Shown: in pieces, positions 51,404 through 58,852 of the stretch
Numbering within the stretch: the stretch's first letter is position 1
Layout of the letters: every line of letters starts with the position of its first letter
Assembly: GCF_016785085.1 (NCBI RefSeq)
Contig: NZ_JAENHO010000011.1
Span: 248,001 to 312,000 of the forward strand
Source of the DNA: Paractinoplanes lichenicola
GTDB lineage: Bacteria > Actinomycetota > Actinomycetes > Mycobacteriales > Micromonosporaceae
Reading direction: 5' to 3'
Length of the DNA: 64,000 nucleotides
Made by a program: the position numbers and the translations under genes
Notes under the pieces: model-generated
Told to the model about the DNA's origin: nothing
The model's input: the letters and a program-made list of their open reading frames with translations, nothing else
The model's database searches: none

Positions 51404-52495
51404 TCATGCAACGAGCAGGCGAAGCCCCAGCTCGGCCGCGTCCAGGGCGGCGACGTCGCGGTTGCGCTCGGCCCACCGGCCGCTCGCCAGGTCTTCGCGG
51501 AGGGCGTCCACGGCGCGTTGCTCGGCCTCGGGCCCGACGATCGTCCACACCGATGCCGCACGACGCACGGAAGTGTCCAGATAGGCCTCGGGCCGGCGCC
51601 AGTACGCCTCGAAGAAGCCGTCCGCGCAGTCCCACGGGATCAGCACCGGTTCCGCGCGGCCACCGATCGCGCCGGTCAGGTCGGCCAGCGACGGCCAGTT
51701 CACGAGCAGCTGAGCGAACTCGGGCAGGTAGTCGCGGGTGAGCCAGAACCTGCTCGCATCCGCCTCATGAGTGAGCACGACCACGCGGCGGGCCACCCGG
51801 CGCATCTCGCGCAGCCCGGCGAGCGGATCCGGCCAATGATGGACGGTGCTGACCGCCATCGCCGCGTCGAACGACTGGTTCTCGAACGGCAGGCTGCCCG
51901 CCGCCGCGGCCACGCACGGCGCCGCGTCCGGTGGACGTTGCGCGCGCATCACGGCCGACGGCTCGACCGCCGTGACGTCACGGTCGAGGGGCTCGTACGA
52001 GCCGGTGCCCGCCCCGACGTTCAAAACTGTGCGTGCGTCGCCCAGCGCCGCCCAGATCTGCGCGGCGATGCGCGGCTCGGTGCGCCGCGTCGCCGGGTAG
52101 GCCGATCCGATCGTGTCGTACAACATTCTCAACTGCTCCTCCGGTGTAGTCCTGATGCCCCGGGCCCGCGCGTCCAGCTCACGGTCGATCGCCGTCACCA
52201 TCGCGGCCGCCCGGTCCCGCTGATCCGCCAGCAGCCCCCGCAGCCGCCGCAGGTGCGCGACCGCGTCGGTGGCCGGGTCGTCGACCAGGTCGGCGATCTC
52301 CCGCAGACCGAACCCCAGGCGCCGGTACGCGAGCACTTCGCGCAGCCGTTCCACATCAACCGCGGCGTACGCCCGATGCCCGGCCCCCGACCGCGCGGTC
52401 GGCCGCAGCAGCCCGATCTCGTCGTAGTGATGCAGCGTGCGCACGGTGACCCCGGCCAGCTCGGCCACCCGCCCCACACTCAGGTGCTCTTCCAC
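51404..52495 (-). CDS. MerR regulator fused to SAM-dependent methyltransferase
   Basis: A 363-residue fusion. Residues 1-75 are a MerR HTH (LSVGRVAELAGVTVRTLHHY, then DEIGLLRPTA), followed by the coiled coil (about 80-112). Residues about 125-363 form a class I methyltransferase with motif I VLNVGAGTG (158-165), an acidic end of strand 2 (VTAVEPS) and SFDAAMAVSTVHHWPDP. MerR proteins usually carry a ligand domain here, so an enzyme in that place is unusual. GTG start 52495. Divergent from the ClpX-zinc-finger gene, with an array of CCTSACG half-sites between them. Confidence 0.88.
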   Translation of the reverse strand: MEEHLSVGRVAELAGVTVRTLHHYDEIGLLRPTARSGAGHRAYAAVDVERLREVLAYRRLGFGLREIADLVDDPATDAVAHLRRLRGLLADQRDRAAAMVTAIDRELDARARGIRTTPEEQLRMLYDTIGSAYPATRRTEPRIAAQIWAALGDARTVLNVGAGTGSYEPLDRDVTAVEPSAVMRAQRPPDAAPCVAAAAGSLPFENQSFDAAMAVSTVHHWPDPLAGLREMRRVARRVVVLTHEADASRFWLTRDYLPEFAQLLVNWPSLADLTGAIGGRAEPVLIPWDCADGFFEAYWRRPEAYLDTSVRRAASVWTIVGPEAEQRAVDALREDLASGRWAERNRDVAALDAAELGLRLLVA

Positions 52496-52511
52496 AAGCC
52501 CGACTATGGCC

Positions 52512-52571
52512 CCTGACGCGACGTGAGGCGCAAGAGCTTGTCCTCACGGATGCGTCAGGGTTAGCCTGACG
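52512..52571. promoter_or_regulatory. Array of five CCTSACG half-sites (MerR-type operators)
   Basis: Half-sites: CCTGACG 52512-52518, CGTGAGG 52522-52528, CCTCACG 52542-52548, CGTCAGG 52553-52559, CCTGACG 52565-52571. The first four form a symmetric block centred near 52535, and adjacent ones also pair locally (CCTGACGCGACGTGAGG). CCTCACGT-type dyads are typical of TipA-like MerR regulators. The plus-strand promoter TTGTCC (52538) -N18- TAGCCT (52562-52567) runs through the array. Confidence 0.65.
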
Positions 52572-52588
52572 ATCGATCGGAGGTTGCC

Positions 52589-52930
52589 ATGGAATTAGAG
52601 ATGCGGTGCTCCTTCTGCGGCAAGAAGCAGGAAGAGGTGGCCCAACTGATCGCCGGCCCCGGTCCGGCCATCTGCGACGAGTGCGTGCGGCTCTGCAACG
52701 ACGTGCTCGCGGGCAAGCGCCTCGAGGGCGTCCGCCTGTGGGAGGACCAGACCGACGAGGAGCTGATCGCGACCATGGTGCGGGTCGCGTCGCTCAAGCA
52801 GCACGTCGACCGGGCGGTCGGGCGTATTGCGCGTTTGCTGCGAAGCCGGGGCACGACATGGACGGCCATCGGCGAGGCGCTCAGCATCACCAAGCAGTCG
52901 GCCTGGGAACGATTCTCCGGCGAGGACTAG
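52589..52930 (+). CDS. ClpX-type zinc finger fused to an HTH
   Basis: A 113-residue protein. Residues 5-40 are the ClpX N-terminal C4 zinc-binding domain (MRCSFCGKKQEEVAQLIAGP with Cys7 and Cys10, then CDECVRLCND with Cys29 and Cys32). Residues about 72-110 are an HTH (LLRSRGTTWTAIGEALSITK, then QSAWERF) very close to that of the ClpC2-like protein at 48883. No AAA+ module. GGAGG precedes ATG 52589. Its TAG overlaps the convergent membrane-protein stop via CTAG. Likely a DNA-binding protein that uses the ClpX docking domain for protein contacts (inference). Confidence 0.88.
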   Translation: MELEMRCSFCGKKQEEVAQLIAGPGPAICDECVRLCNDVLAGKRLEGVRLWEDQTDEELIATMVRVASLKQHVDRAVGRIARLLRSRGTTWTAIGEALSITKQSAWERFSGED

Positions 52931-54078
52931 CGCACCAATGTCCGATAGACCGCGTGCACGAGGATCGGGCGGCGGATGCTGGCCAGCACCGGCTCGAAGA
53001 ACTCCTTGCGGTATTCCGTGTTCGTCATCGAGGTCGTCGAGAACGACACCCCACCGAACGAGGCGAGCAGCGCGGCCAGCTTGAACAGCGCCATCGGCAG
53101 GCCGAGCACACCCGACGGTTCCGGTTCGGCGCCGATCCAGGCGGCCGCCGTCTCCGGTTGCACGGTGATCAGGCCCAGCGTGGCGAAGAAGAGGAACAGG
53201 CCCAGCCCGATCACGGCGGCCTGCACCAGCTGCCGGACCGTGAGCAGCACCAGCACGTTGAGGGCCTGCCGGTCGGCCAGCGGCTGCACGTCGACCGGCT
53301 CGATCTCGACGTCGGCCAGCGGGGTGCCGGCGCAGGCCTCGACCAGGTCGTCCCGGGTCGGCGGCGGCCCGACCGGATCCTCGTCGTAGCCCCGCACGAC
53401 CCGCCACGTGGCCAGGGCGACGATGACGGTCAGCAGGGCCAGCACGAGCCAGACCCGGGGCCAGGGCAGGGCGTCCAGCAGCTGCCAGAGCTCGCCGGTG
53501 AAGAACAGGAACAGCGTGCCGAACAGCACCACCGGCAGCGAGCGCCCGAACGAGCGCGGAATGTCGGCCAGCCCCTTGGCCAGGTCACCGACGGCGTGGC
53601 GGAGGGCGGCGAAGACCCCGTACGAGGTGGCCAGGAACCCGCCGGCGAACGTCACCCCGAAGGCGAACAGGCCCCCGACCCCGACGAGCAGCCACGTCTG
53701 TCCTTCGGCCGCCACCTCCAGGCCGAACGCGCCCGGACGCACCCGATAGAGCAGCGAGCCCCCGGCGATGAACACCGCCGCGAAGAACACGCCCACCCCG
53801 ATGGTCCCGGCCCGCCCCAGCCGCGGCGGCCGGCGCCCGTTCAGTCCCCCGGTGAACGGCCAGACGAGTGCGGTCACGAGCAGCGGAACACCCAGCGAGA
53901 CGAGCGTCCCCACGGAGGCGGCCTGCAGGAGCCAATAGAAGGAGGCGCCGGTCAGGAACGGCAGCATCCGCGGCACGACCTGCTCGCGTGCGGTGAAACC
54001 CGAGATCAGCTGGGGCAGGCCGGCCTGCACGAACCAGCGCTCGGTGCGGTTGATGGTCGCCGCCGATGATCCGCTCAC
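52927..54078 (-). CDS. Polytopic membrane protein, unknown
   Basis: A 383-residue protein (GTG 54078 chosen; TTG 54126 is an upstream alternative) with about eight transmembrane segments, for example FYWLLQAASVGTLVSLGVPL and LPVVLFGTLFLFFTGELWQL. A soluble loop near residues 235-285 contains the PPPTRDDLVEAC stretch. The C-terminal SMTNTEYRKEFFEPVLASIR is polar and cytosolic. No family recognised. A -10 TAAACT at 54140-54135 lies in the divergent interval. Confidence 0.7.
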   Translation of the reverse strand: MSGSSAATINRTERWFVQAGLPQLISGFTAREQVVPRMLPFLTGASFYWLLQAASVGTLVSLGVPLLVTALVWPFTGGLNGRRPPRLGRAGTIGVGVFFAAVFIAGGSLLYRVRPGAFGLEVAAEGQTWLLVGVGGLFAFGVTFAGGFLATSYGVFAALRHAVGDLAKGLADIPRSFGRSLPVVLFGTLFLFFTGELWQLLDALPWPRVWLVLALLTVIVALATWRVVRGYDEDPVGPPPTRDDLVEACAGTPLADVEIEPVDVQPLADRQALNVLVLLTVRQLVQAAVIGLGLFLFFATLGLITVQPETAAAWIGAEPEPSGVLGLPMALFKLAALLASFGGVSFSTTSMTNTEYRKEFFEPVLASIRRPILVHAVYRTLVR

Positions 54079-54127
54079 CGGTTGATCGAACCATGATGAC
54101 GCCCGCCGGTGGACAGCCGCCCGCAAT

Positions 54128-54146
54128 GCCTACTAGTTTAGTGGGC
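54128..54146. promoter_or_regulatory. Near-perfect dyad GCCTACTA-GTT-TAGTGGGC
   Basis: Arms match at seven of eight positions and overlap the minus-strand -10 TAAACT (54140-54135). The dyad lies between the membrane protein and the ABC ATPase, so it could regulate either. No regulator gene is adjacent. Confidence 0.4.
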
Positions 54147-54181
54147 GTTACGGGGGAACGGCGCGCGGAACAGAGGTCGGC

Positions 54182-54832
54182 ATGAGCATGCGGGTGGAGT
54201 TCGACCGGGCGTCGGTCACCAGAGACGGCCGTCGCATCCTGCACGAGACCACCCTGACACTCGAACCCGGCACGCTCACCGTGGTGGCGGGCGCGGCCGG
54301 TTCGGGCAAAACGACGCTGCTCGACCTCGCGGCCGGCCTCGCTCCCACTGCCGGCGTGGTGAAATTCGACGGCACATCCGTACGCGACCTGGCCGCCGAC
54401 AGTTTCCCGAGGGGCGTCACGGTCGTCACCGCCACCCCGTTCCTGGTCGCCCCGTCGATCCGGCAGAACCTCGCGCTCGGGGCCGCGTACGAGGAAACGG
54501 CTCTGTGGCAGGCCCTGCGCGTGGCCGCCATCGAGGACCTGCCCGACGGCCTCGACGCCGCCGTCGTCGACCCCTCGCTCCGCCCCCGCCTGGGCCTGGC
54601 CCGCGCCCTCCTTCGCCGCCCCCGCCTGCTGCTGCTCGACGACCCCCTGGCCGCCCTGGACGAGCGAACCGAGCGACAGGTGCTGGAGTCCCTGGCCGCC
54701 CTCGACATCACCGTCCTGGCCACCACAACCCGCCCGGCCGTCGCCGAAGCAGCCCACCAGGCAGCGCTGCTGGAAGCCGGCCACCTGACCCCGATCAGCA
54801 CCCCCTCCAGACCCACGTACGCCGCCGCCTGA
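54182..54832 (+). CDS. Lone ABC-type ATPase with degenerate signature
   Basis: A 216-residue ATPase close to CydC/CydD-type domains. Walker A is GAAGSGKTT (about 40-48), the Q-loop region is VVTATPFLVAPSIRQNLALG with Thr in place of the usual Gln, and Walker B is LLLLDDPLAALDE. Where LSGGQ is expected the sequence reads SLRPRLGLARAL, and the H-loop His is replaced (ATTTRPAVAE). With Q-loop, signature and H-loop all altered, normal transport ATPase activity is doubtful. No permease is adjacent. AGAGGT lies 6 nt before ATG 54182. Confidence 0.82.
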   Translation: MSMRVEFDRASVTRDGRRILHETTLTLEPGTLTVVAGAAGSGKTTLLDLAAGLAPTAGVVKFDGTSVRDLAADSFPRGVTVVTATPFLVAPSIRQNLALGAAYEETALWQALRVAAIEDLPDGLDAAVVDPSLRPRLGLARALLRRPRLLLLDDPLAALDERTERQVLESLAALDITVLATTTRPAVAEAAHQAALLEAGHLTPISTPSRPTYAAA

Positions 54833-54983
54833 TCACCCGCAAGCGCCCCCCAACCGCACTACACGCCTCCCCAAGCGCATTACCCGCCCTCCCAGGGGGT
54901 CCCCCGACCCCCGGCTTCGGCTCCCTCGTCGTGCTCGGAGCGAATCGATTCTGGCGCAAAAGGCCGATCTTGGCGGACGTGCC

Positions 54984-55009
54984 TGTGGATAACCGTGCAA
55001 TGTGGATAA
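54984..55009 (-). promoter_or_regulatory. Two perfect DnaA boxes
   Basis: TGTGGATAA occurs at 54984-54992 and 55001-55009 (TTATCCACA on the minus strand), 17 bp apart in the same orientation, 25 bp before the -10 of the SDR gene. A palindrome GAATCGATTC lies upstream at 54942-54951. No dnaA or dnaN is nearby, so this is not oriC. DnaA-controlled transcription or a DnaA-titration site is possible. Confidence 0.6.
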
Positions 55010-55034
55010 CCCCGGAACCCGGCCCGCCGAGCCC

Positions 55035-55040
55035 TAAACT
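55035..55040 (+). promoter_or_regulatory. -10 box (TAAACT) for leaderless SDR gene
   Basis: TAAACT ends 6 nt before ATG 55047 with no ribosome-binding site, identical in layout to 11400-11412. Confidence 0.55.
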
Positions 55041-55046
55041 GCGGCG

Positions 55047-55814
55047 ATGAAGCTGGACGACAAGACGATCGTGCTGACCGGTGCCACCAGCGGCATCGGC
55101 CTGGCCACGGCGCACGCCCTGGCCGGCCGGGCGGGGCGGCTGATCCTGCACGGCATCGAGGAGACGTCACCGCTGGCCGAGGGCGGCAACGTCGCCTACT
55201 TCCAGGCCGACTTCTCGTCCCTGCGGGCGGTGACCGAGCTGGCCGAGCGCATCCGCGCCACGGCGGGCCGGGTCGACGTGCTCGTCAACAACGCGGCCCG
55301 CCCCGGCCCCGAGCTCCGCACGATGTCCGGCGACGGCCACGAGCTCACGTTCCAGACCAACTACCTCGCGGCGGTGGCCCTCACCCAGCAACTCGGCACG
55401 CCGGACAGGGTCGTGAACGTCTCCTCCGCCACCCATCTCTCCGCGACCCTGCACCTCGACGACGTCGACCTGACCCACCATCGCTACGCGCCCGAGATCG
55501 CGTACGCCCAATCGAAGCTCGCCCTGGTCGCCGAGACCTGCCGGCTCGCCGCGACGCTGAAAGACACCGGACGTACGGCCGTGAGCGTGCACCCGGGCAT
55601 CATCAGCACGGCCCTGCTGCACGCCATGTTCGCCATCCGCGGCGACACCACCGAACAGGCCGCCGCCACCCTGGTCCACGTCATCACCCGCGAGAACGAC
55701 AACGGCACGTATTACGACGAGCGCTCCCCCGCCGCCCCTAACCCGATCGCCCTCGACCCGGTCTTCCAGCAGCGCCTGCGTGAGCTGACCCAAGCGGCGA
55801 TCGGCGATCGATGA
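55047..55814 (+). CDS. SDR family oxidoreductase
   Basis: A 255-residue SDR: TGATSGIG at 11-18, NNAARPG, NVSSATHL with catalytic Ser, and YAQSK (Tyr-x3-Lys). Retinol-dehydrogenase-like wording (VHPGIISTALL). The 3' end overlaps the convergent MFS gene by 77 bp. Leaderless start supported by TAAACT. Substrate unknown. Confidence 0.9.
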   Translation: MKLDDKTIVLTGATSGIGLATAHALAGRAGRLILHGIEETSPLAEGGNVAYFQADFSSLRAVTELAERIRATAGRVDVLVNNAARPGPELRTMSGDGHELTFQTNYLAAVALTQQLGTPDRVVNVSSATHLSATLHLDDVDLTHHRYAPEIAYAQSKLALVAETCRLAATLKDTGRTAVSVHPGIISTALLHAMFAIRGDTTEQAAATLVHVITRENDNGTYYDERSPAAPNPIALDPVFQQRLRELTQAAIGDR

Positions 55815-56919
55815 GAGCGCCCGCCGCGAGCAGGCCGCAGCCCAAGACCATCACGCTGAAGGCGTTCAGCGCGACCCCGAGCGTGGTCATCGAGACAACC
55901 AGCGCGGCCGCCAGGGCACCGCCCACCGCGGCCACGGCATCGCTCGCGTAGAAGGTGGCGGCCACCCGCCCCAGCACGGCATCCGGGGTGTCAGCCTGCA
56001 GCCGGTACGTGATGGCGACCGTCGCGATCACCCCCGGCACCCCGGCGAGGGTCGCGGCCACGACGGCCACCCCGATCGTGGTGGCGTTCACCATGACCAG
56101 AAAGCAGAGCCCGACGGCCGAATACGCGACTGTCAGGATGACCCGGGTGCCACATCGCCGGAGAATGCGGCCGCTGATGGCGGACCCGGCGACGTAGCCG
56201 ACGCCGAGACCCGCGATCAGATAGCCGAGCGCCGCCCCGGAACCGTGCAGCCGGGTGACGGTGAACGGAACAAGCAGGGCGGTCAAGGCGGCGTTGCCGG
56301 TCCAGTAGACCCAGCTGGTGGCCAGCATCCCCCGCAGCAACGGCGACGCCAGCACCTGCCGCACCCCCACCGGTGTCGCGCTCAATGCCGACGGCGTGAG
56401 GGCGAGCCCCGCAATGATCACCGCGGCGACGACATAACTCATCGCGTCGACGATCACGACGAGCTCGAACCACCCCCGCGCGGTCAGAAACGTCCCGATC
56501 ACCGGCCCGATCATTCGCAGCACACTGTCGCTGAAGGCGGTCAGCGCGTTGGCCGAGGCGAGATCCGACGTCACCGCGGGCAGAACGGCTCGCAGCGCCG
56601 GCCGCAGGAAGCACACGGCCACGCTCTCGCCGAGCAGCCCCGCGAAGACGAAGCCGACGTGCCCCGGCAGCATGAGACACACCGCCCCCGCGGCCGCCAG
56701 GTTGGCCCCGACCAGGATCGTCCGGCGCGGCCAGCGGTCGATCACCACCCCGGCCCACGGCCCGATCAGCACGGCCGGCGCCGCCTGCACGGCCAGGGCC
56801 AGCCCGGTCGACATGGCCGAGCCGGTCAGCCGGTAGACCTGCACCGGCACGGCCATCACCAGCAGCCACGACCCGAGCGAATCGATCGTCGTGGCCATCC
56901 ACAGACGCCGGAAGCCCAT
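55738..56919 (-). CDS. MFS transporter (drug-efflux-like)
   Basis: A 393-residue major facilitator with about 11-12 transmembrane helices. The inter-helix loop DRWPRRTILVGANLAAAGAV is the family motif A (Asp-Arg-x-x-Arg-Arg). The second half repeats it with SGRILRRCGTRVILTVAYSA. EntS/tetracycline-type exporter size. Divergent from an XRE repressor with a perfect 11-bp dyad between them, a typical exporter/repressor pair. The last 77 bp overlap the convergent SDR. Confidence 0.9.
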   Translation of the reverse strand: MGFRRLWMATTIDSLGSWLLVMAVPVQVYRLTGSAMSTGLALAVQAAPAVLIGPWAGVVIDRWPRRTILVGANLAAAGAVCLMLPGHVGFVFAGLLGESVAVCFLRPALRAVLPAVTSDLASANALTAFSDSVLRMIGPVIGTFLTARGWFELVVIVDAMSYVVAAVIIAGLALTPSALSATPVGVRQVLASPLLRGMLATSWVYWTGNAALTALLVPFTVTRLHGSGAALGYLIAGLGVGYVAGSAISGRILRRCGTRVILTVAYSAVGLCFLVMVNATTIGVAVVAATLAGVPGVIATVAITYRLQADTPDAVLGRVAATFYASDAVAAVGGALAAALVVSMTTLGVALNAFSVMVLGCGLLAAGALIDRRSPLGSAHAGAAGRPGRGRSG

Positions 56920-56934
56920 GCGCCGAAGCTATTC

Positions 56935-56969
56935 CCACAGAACACTTCGTGGCAAGATGTGTTCTGTGG
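56935..56969. promoter_or_regulatory. XRE operator: CCACAGAACAC-N13-GTGTTCTGTGG
   Basis: Perfect 11-bp arms at 56935-56945 and 56959-56969 lie between the MFS start (56919) and the XRE gene. The right arm contains both candidate XRE start codons (part of ATG 56957 and GTG 56966), so bound repressor would sit on its own translation start region. Confidence 0.8.
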
Positions 56970-57292
56970 AGATAGCCGAACTTGGCGAGCAACTGAAGCA
57001 GAAGCGAGTGGAGAGTGGCCGGACGATCGCTTCCGTGGCGGCGGAGGCCGGCCTCTCGGTGCCCTACATCGCCAACCTCGAGAACGGCCGCGGCAACCCC
57101 ACTCTCGCCGCTGTCAACCGCCTGGCCGAGGCCCTGGGCCTGCGTCTGTCCATCATCGACACCCCGGAGTCACGGCTCCTGGAGGTCATGACCCAGCTCA
57201 AGGGCAGTCCGCTGAACGAACGCGACCGCCAGCGCCTGCAAGACGTGACGACGCTGATCGCCGGCGCGATCAGCCCAGATACATCCCGCTGA
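56957..57292 (+). CDS. XRE-family repressor
   Basis: A 111-residue (from ATG 56957) or 108-residue (from GTG 56966) Cro/CI-type HTH protein: LGEQLKQKRVESGRTIASVA, then AEAGLSVPYIANLENGRGNP and LAAVNRLAEALGLRL. The C-terminal half is a short helical tail. It probably represses the divergent MFS exporter and itself. Its 3' end overlaps the convergent peptidoglycan-binding gene by 23 bp. Confidence 0.9.
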   Translation: MCSVEIAELGEQLKQKRVESGRTIASVAAEAGLSVPYIANLENGRGNPTLAAVNRLAEALGLRLSIIDTPESRLLEVMTQLKGSPLNERDRQRLQDVTTLIAGAISPDTSR

Positions 57293-57728
57293 TCAGCGAC
57301 TGCCACGTCATCGGCCCGACGATGCCGTCGACGGCCATGGCCGGCTCGTCGTTGTCGCGCAAGAACTCCTGCCAGCCGACGACGGCGGTCTCGGTTCTGG
57401 GCCCGAAGACGCCGTCGACCAGCGGCGCGTTGTTCGGGTCCTCCGACTGGTTGCGCGTCTGGAACTCGTCCTGCACCGCCTTGACGGCGTCGCCGGTGTC
57501 GCCCCGGCGCACGGTCACCACCAGCGCCTGCCACGTCTTCGGGCCGACGATGCCGTCCACGGTCAGCTTCGCCTGCTTCTGGAACGCCCGCACGGCGGCG
57601 TCGGTCAGCGGCCCGAAATCGCCGTCCACGGTCACGGTGAAACCGCGCGCCCGCAGGTGATACTGCAGACTCGGCACCGGATGCGCCTTCTCGCCCTTCC
57701 TGATCTGCGGCCACGGTTGTAAGGCCAT
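57270..57728 (-). CDS. Two-domain peptidoglycan-binding protein without signal peptide
   Basis: A 152-residue protein with two PG_binding_1 repeats: LQYHLRARGFTVTVDGDFGP...VDGIVGPKTWQALV (about 20-75) and VKAVQDEFQTRN...VDGVFGPRTETAVVGWQEFL, ending DGIVGPMTWQSLISG (about 85-150). No catalytic domain and no export signal. The GGGAGGAG run is right-spaced for ATG 57728 (ATG 57737 is too near). Could be exported by another route, or bind a different polymer. Confidence 0.85.
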   Translation of the reverse strand: MALQPWPQIRKGEKAHPVPSLQYHLRARGFTVTVDGDFGPLTDAAVRAFQKQAKLTVDGIVGPKTWQALVVTVRRGDTGDAVKAVQDEFQTRNQSEDPNNAPLVDGVFGPRTETAVVGWQEFLRDNDEPAMAVDGIVGPMTWQSLISGMYLG

Positions 57729-57821
57729 CACGACCATCTCCTCCCCATCACCGCCATCCTCACGCGGGGTAGTTCAGGTCCAAGCTCTGAGTCACACTGC
57801 CGACACGCCGTTGGCACGTCG

Positions 57822-58817
57822 TCACCGCAGCGGGGCGGTCGACTCCCTGGTGACGAGCTTGCCCGGGAACTTCTCGATCCCCGAGCCCAGCGTGCCCCCG
57901 ATGGCCGCGAACAGCCGCTGGGCGGCGACCCGGCCCAGCTCCTCGAGGTTCATGTCGACGGTGGTCAGCGGCGGACGGGCGTTGGCGACCAGGATGTTCC
58001 AATTGTCGTAGCCGACCACGGCCACCCGGCGGGGCACGTCGAGGCGTTCCTCGTGCAGCACGTCGAGCACCCCGCGGGCGATCTCGTCGGAGCCGGCGAA
58101 GATCGCGTCGACGTCGGGGCAGCGCTCCAGCAGCATGCGGGTCGCGCCCCGGCCCCAGGCCTCCGACCACATACCGAACCAGACCTCGCCGCCCGCGATC
58201 TCGAGCCCCTCCTGCGCGAGCCGGCCCAGGGCGCCGCGTGCGCGATCCTGCGCGGCGCCGTAGGTCGCGTCGCCGGTGATGTGCGCGATCCGGCGCCGGC
58301 CGCAGCGGATCAGGTGGTCGACGGCCAGCCGGCCACCGCCCTCGTTGTCGCTCACGAGCGACAGGTCACGCGGGTCGTCCGAGGGCGCGTACGCGTAGAT
58401 GACCGGAACCGGAAGATCCCGGCCGAGCGAGGGACGGCTGTCGGGCCGCGCGCCCACGACGATGAGCCCGTCGACCCGGCGGGACAGCAGCGCGCGCAGG
58501 TGATGGCGTTCGCGGATGTTGTCGCCGCGCGCGTCGCACAGGAACACTGACGTCTGATCGGTGCCGAACGCGTCCTCCGCGCCCATCAGGATCGGGATCG
58601 AGAAGCGGCCCTCCAGGTCGGACGTGAGCAGCCCGACCGTTCCCGTGCGCTGGGTGATCAGCCCCTGCGCGAGGGTGTTCGGCGAGAAGTCCAGTTGCGA
58701 CGCTGCCTGCATCACACGTTCCCGGGTCGACGCGCGCACCTGTGGTTGCCCGTTGAGCGCCTTGGACGCGGTGGCGACCGACACGCCGGCCAGTCGCGCG
58801 ACGTCGCGCAGGGTCAC
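57822..58817 (-). CDS. LacI-family repressor of the sugar/arabinoside operon
   Basis: A 331-residue LacI regulator: HTH VTLRDVARLAGVSVATASKA with hinge LNGQPQVR, then a periplasmic-binding-like domain (GRFSIPILMGAEDAF...RRIAHITGDATYGAAQDRAR...DAIFAGSDEIARGVLDVL). GTG 58817 with GGAG upstream gives the canonical start. It is divergent from the sugar ABC transporter and GH127 gene, whose promoter carries AAAACCTT-type operator sequences. The inducer is probably an arabinose-containing sugar (inference). Confidence 0.92.
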   Translation of the reverse strand: MTLRDVARLAGVSVATASKALNGQPQVRASTRERVMQAASQLDFSPNTLAQGLITQRTGTVGLLTSDLEGRFSIPILMGAEDAFGTDQTSVFLCDARGDNIRERHHLRALLSRRVDGLIVVGARPDSRPSLGRDLPVPVIYAYAPSDDPRDLSLVSDNEGGGRLAVDHLIRCGRRRIAHITGDATYGAAQDRARGALGRLAQEGLEIAGGEVWFGMWSEAWGRGATRMLLERCPDVDAIFAGSDEIARGVLDVLHEERLDVPRRVAVVGYDNWNILVANARPPLTTVDMNLEELGRVAAQRLFAAIGGTLGSGIEKFPGKLVTRESTAPLR

Positions 58818-58852
58818 TCGCTCCAAACTCGACCACCCCCAGAGGAAAAACC

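Noticed and set aside
54984..55009. Chromosomal replication origin
   Set aside because: Only two DnaA boxes and no dnaA, dnaN, rpmH or parAB nearby.
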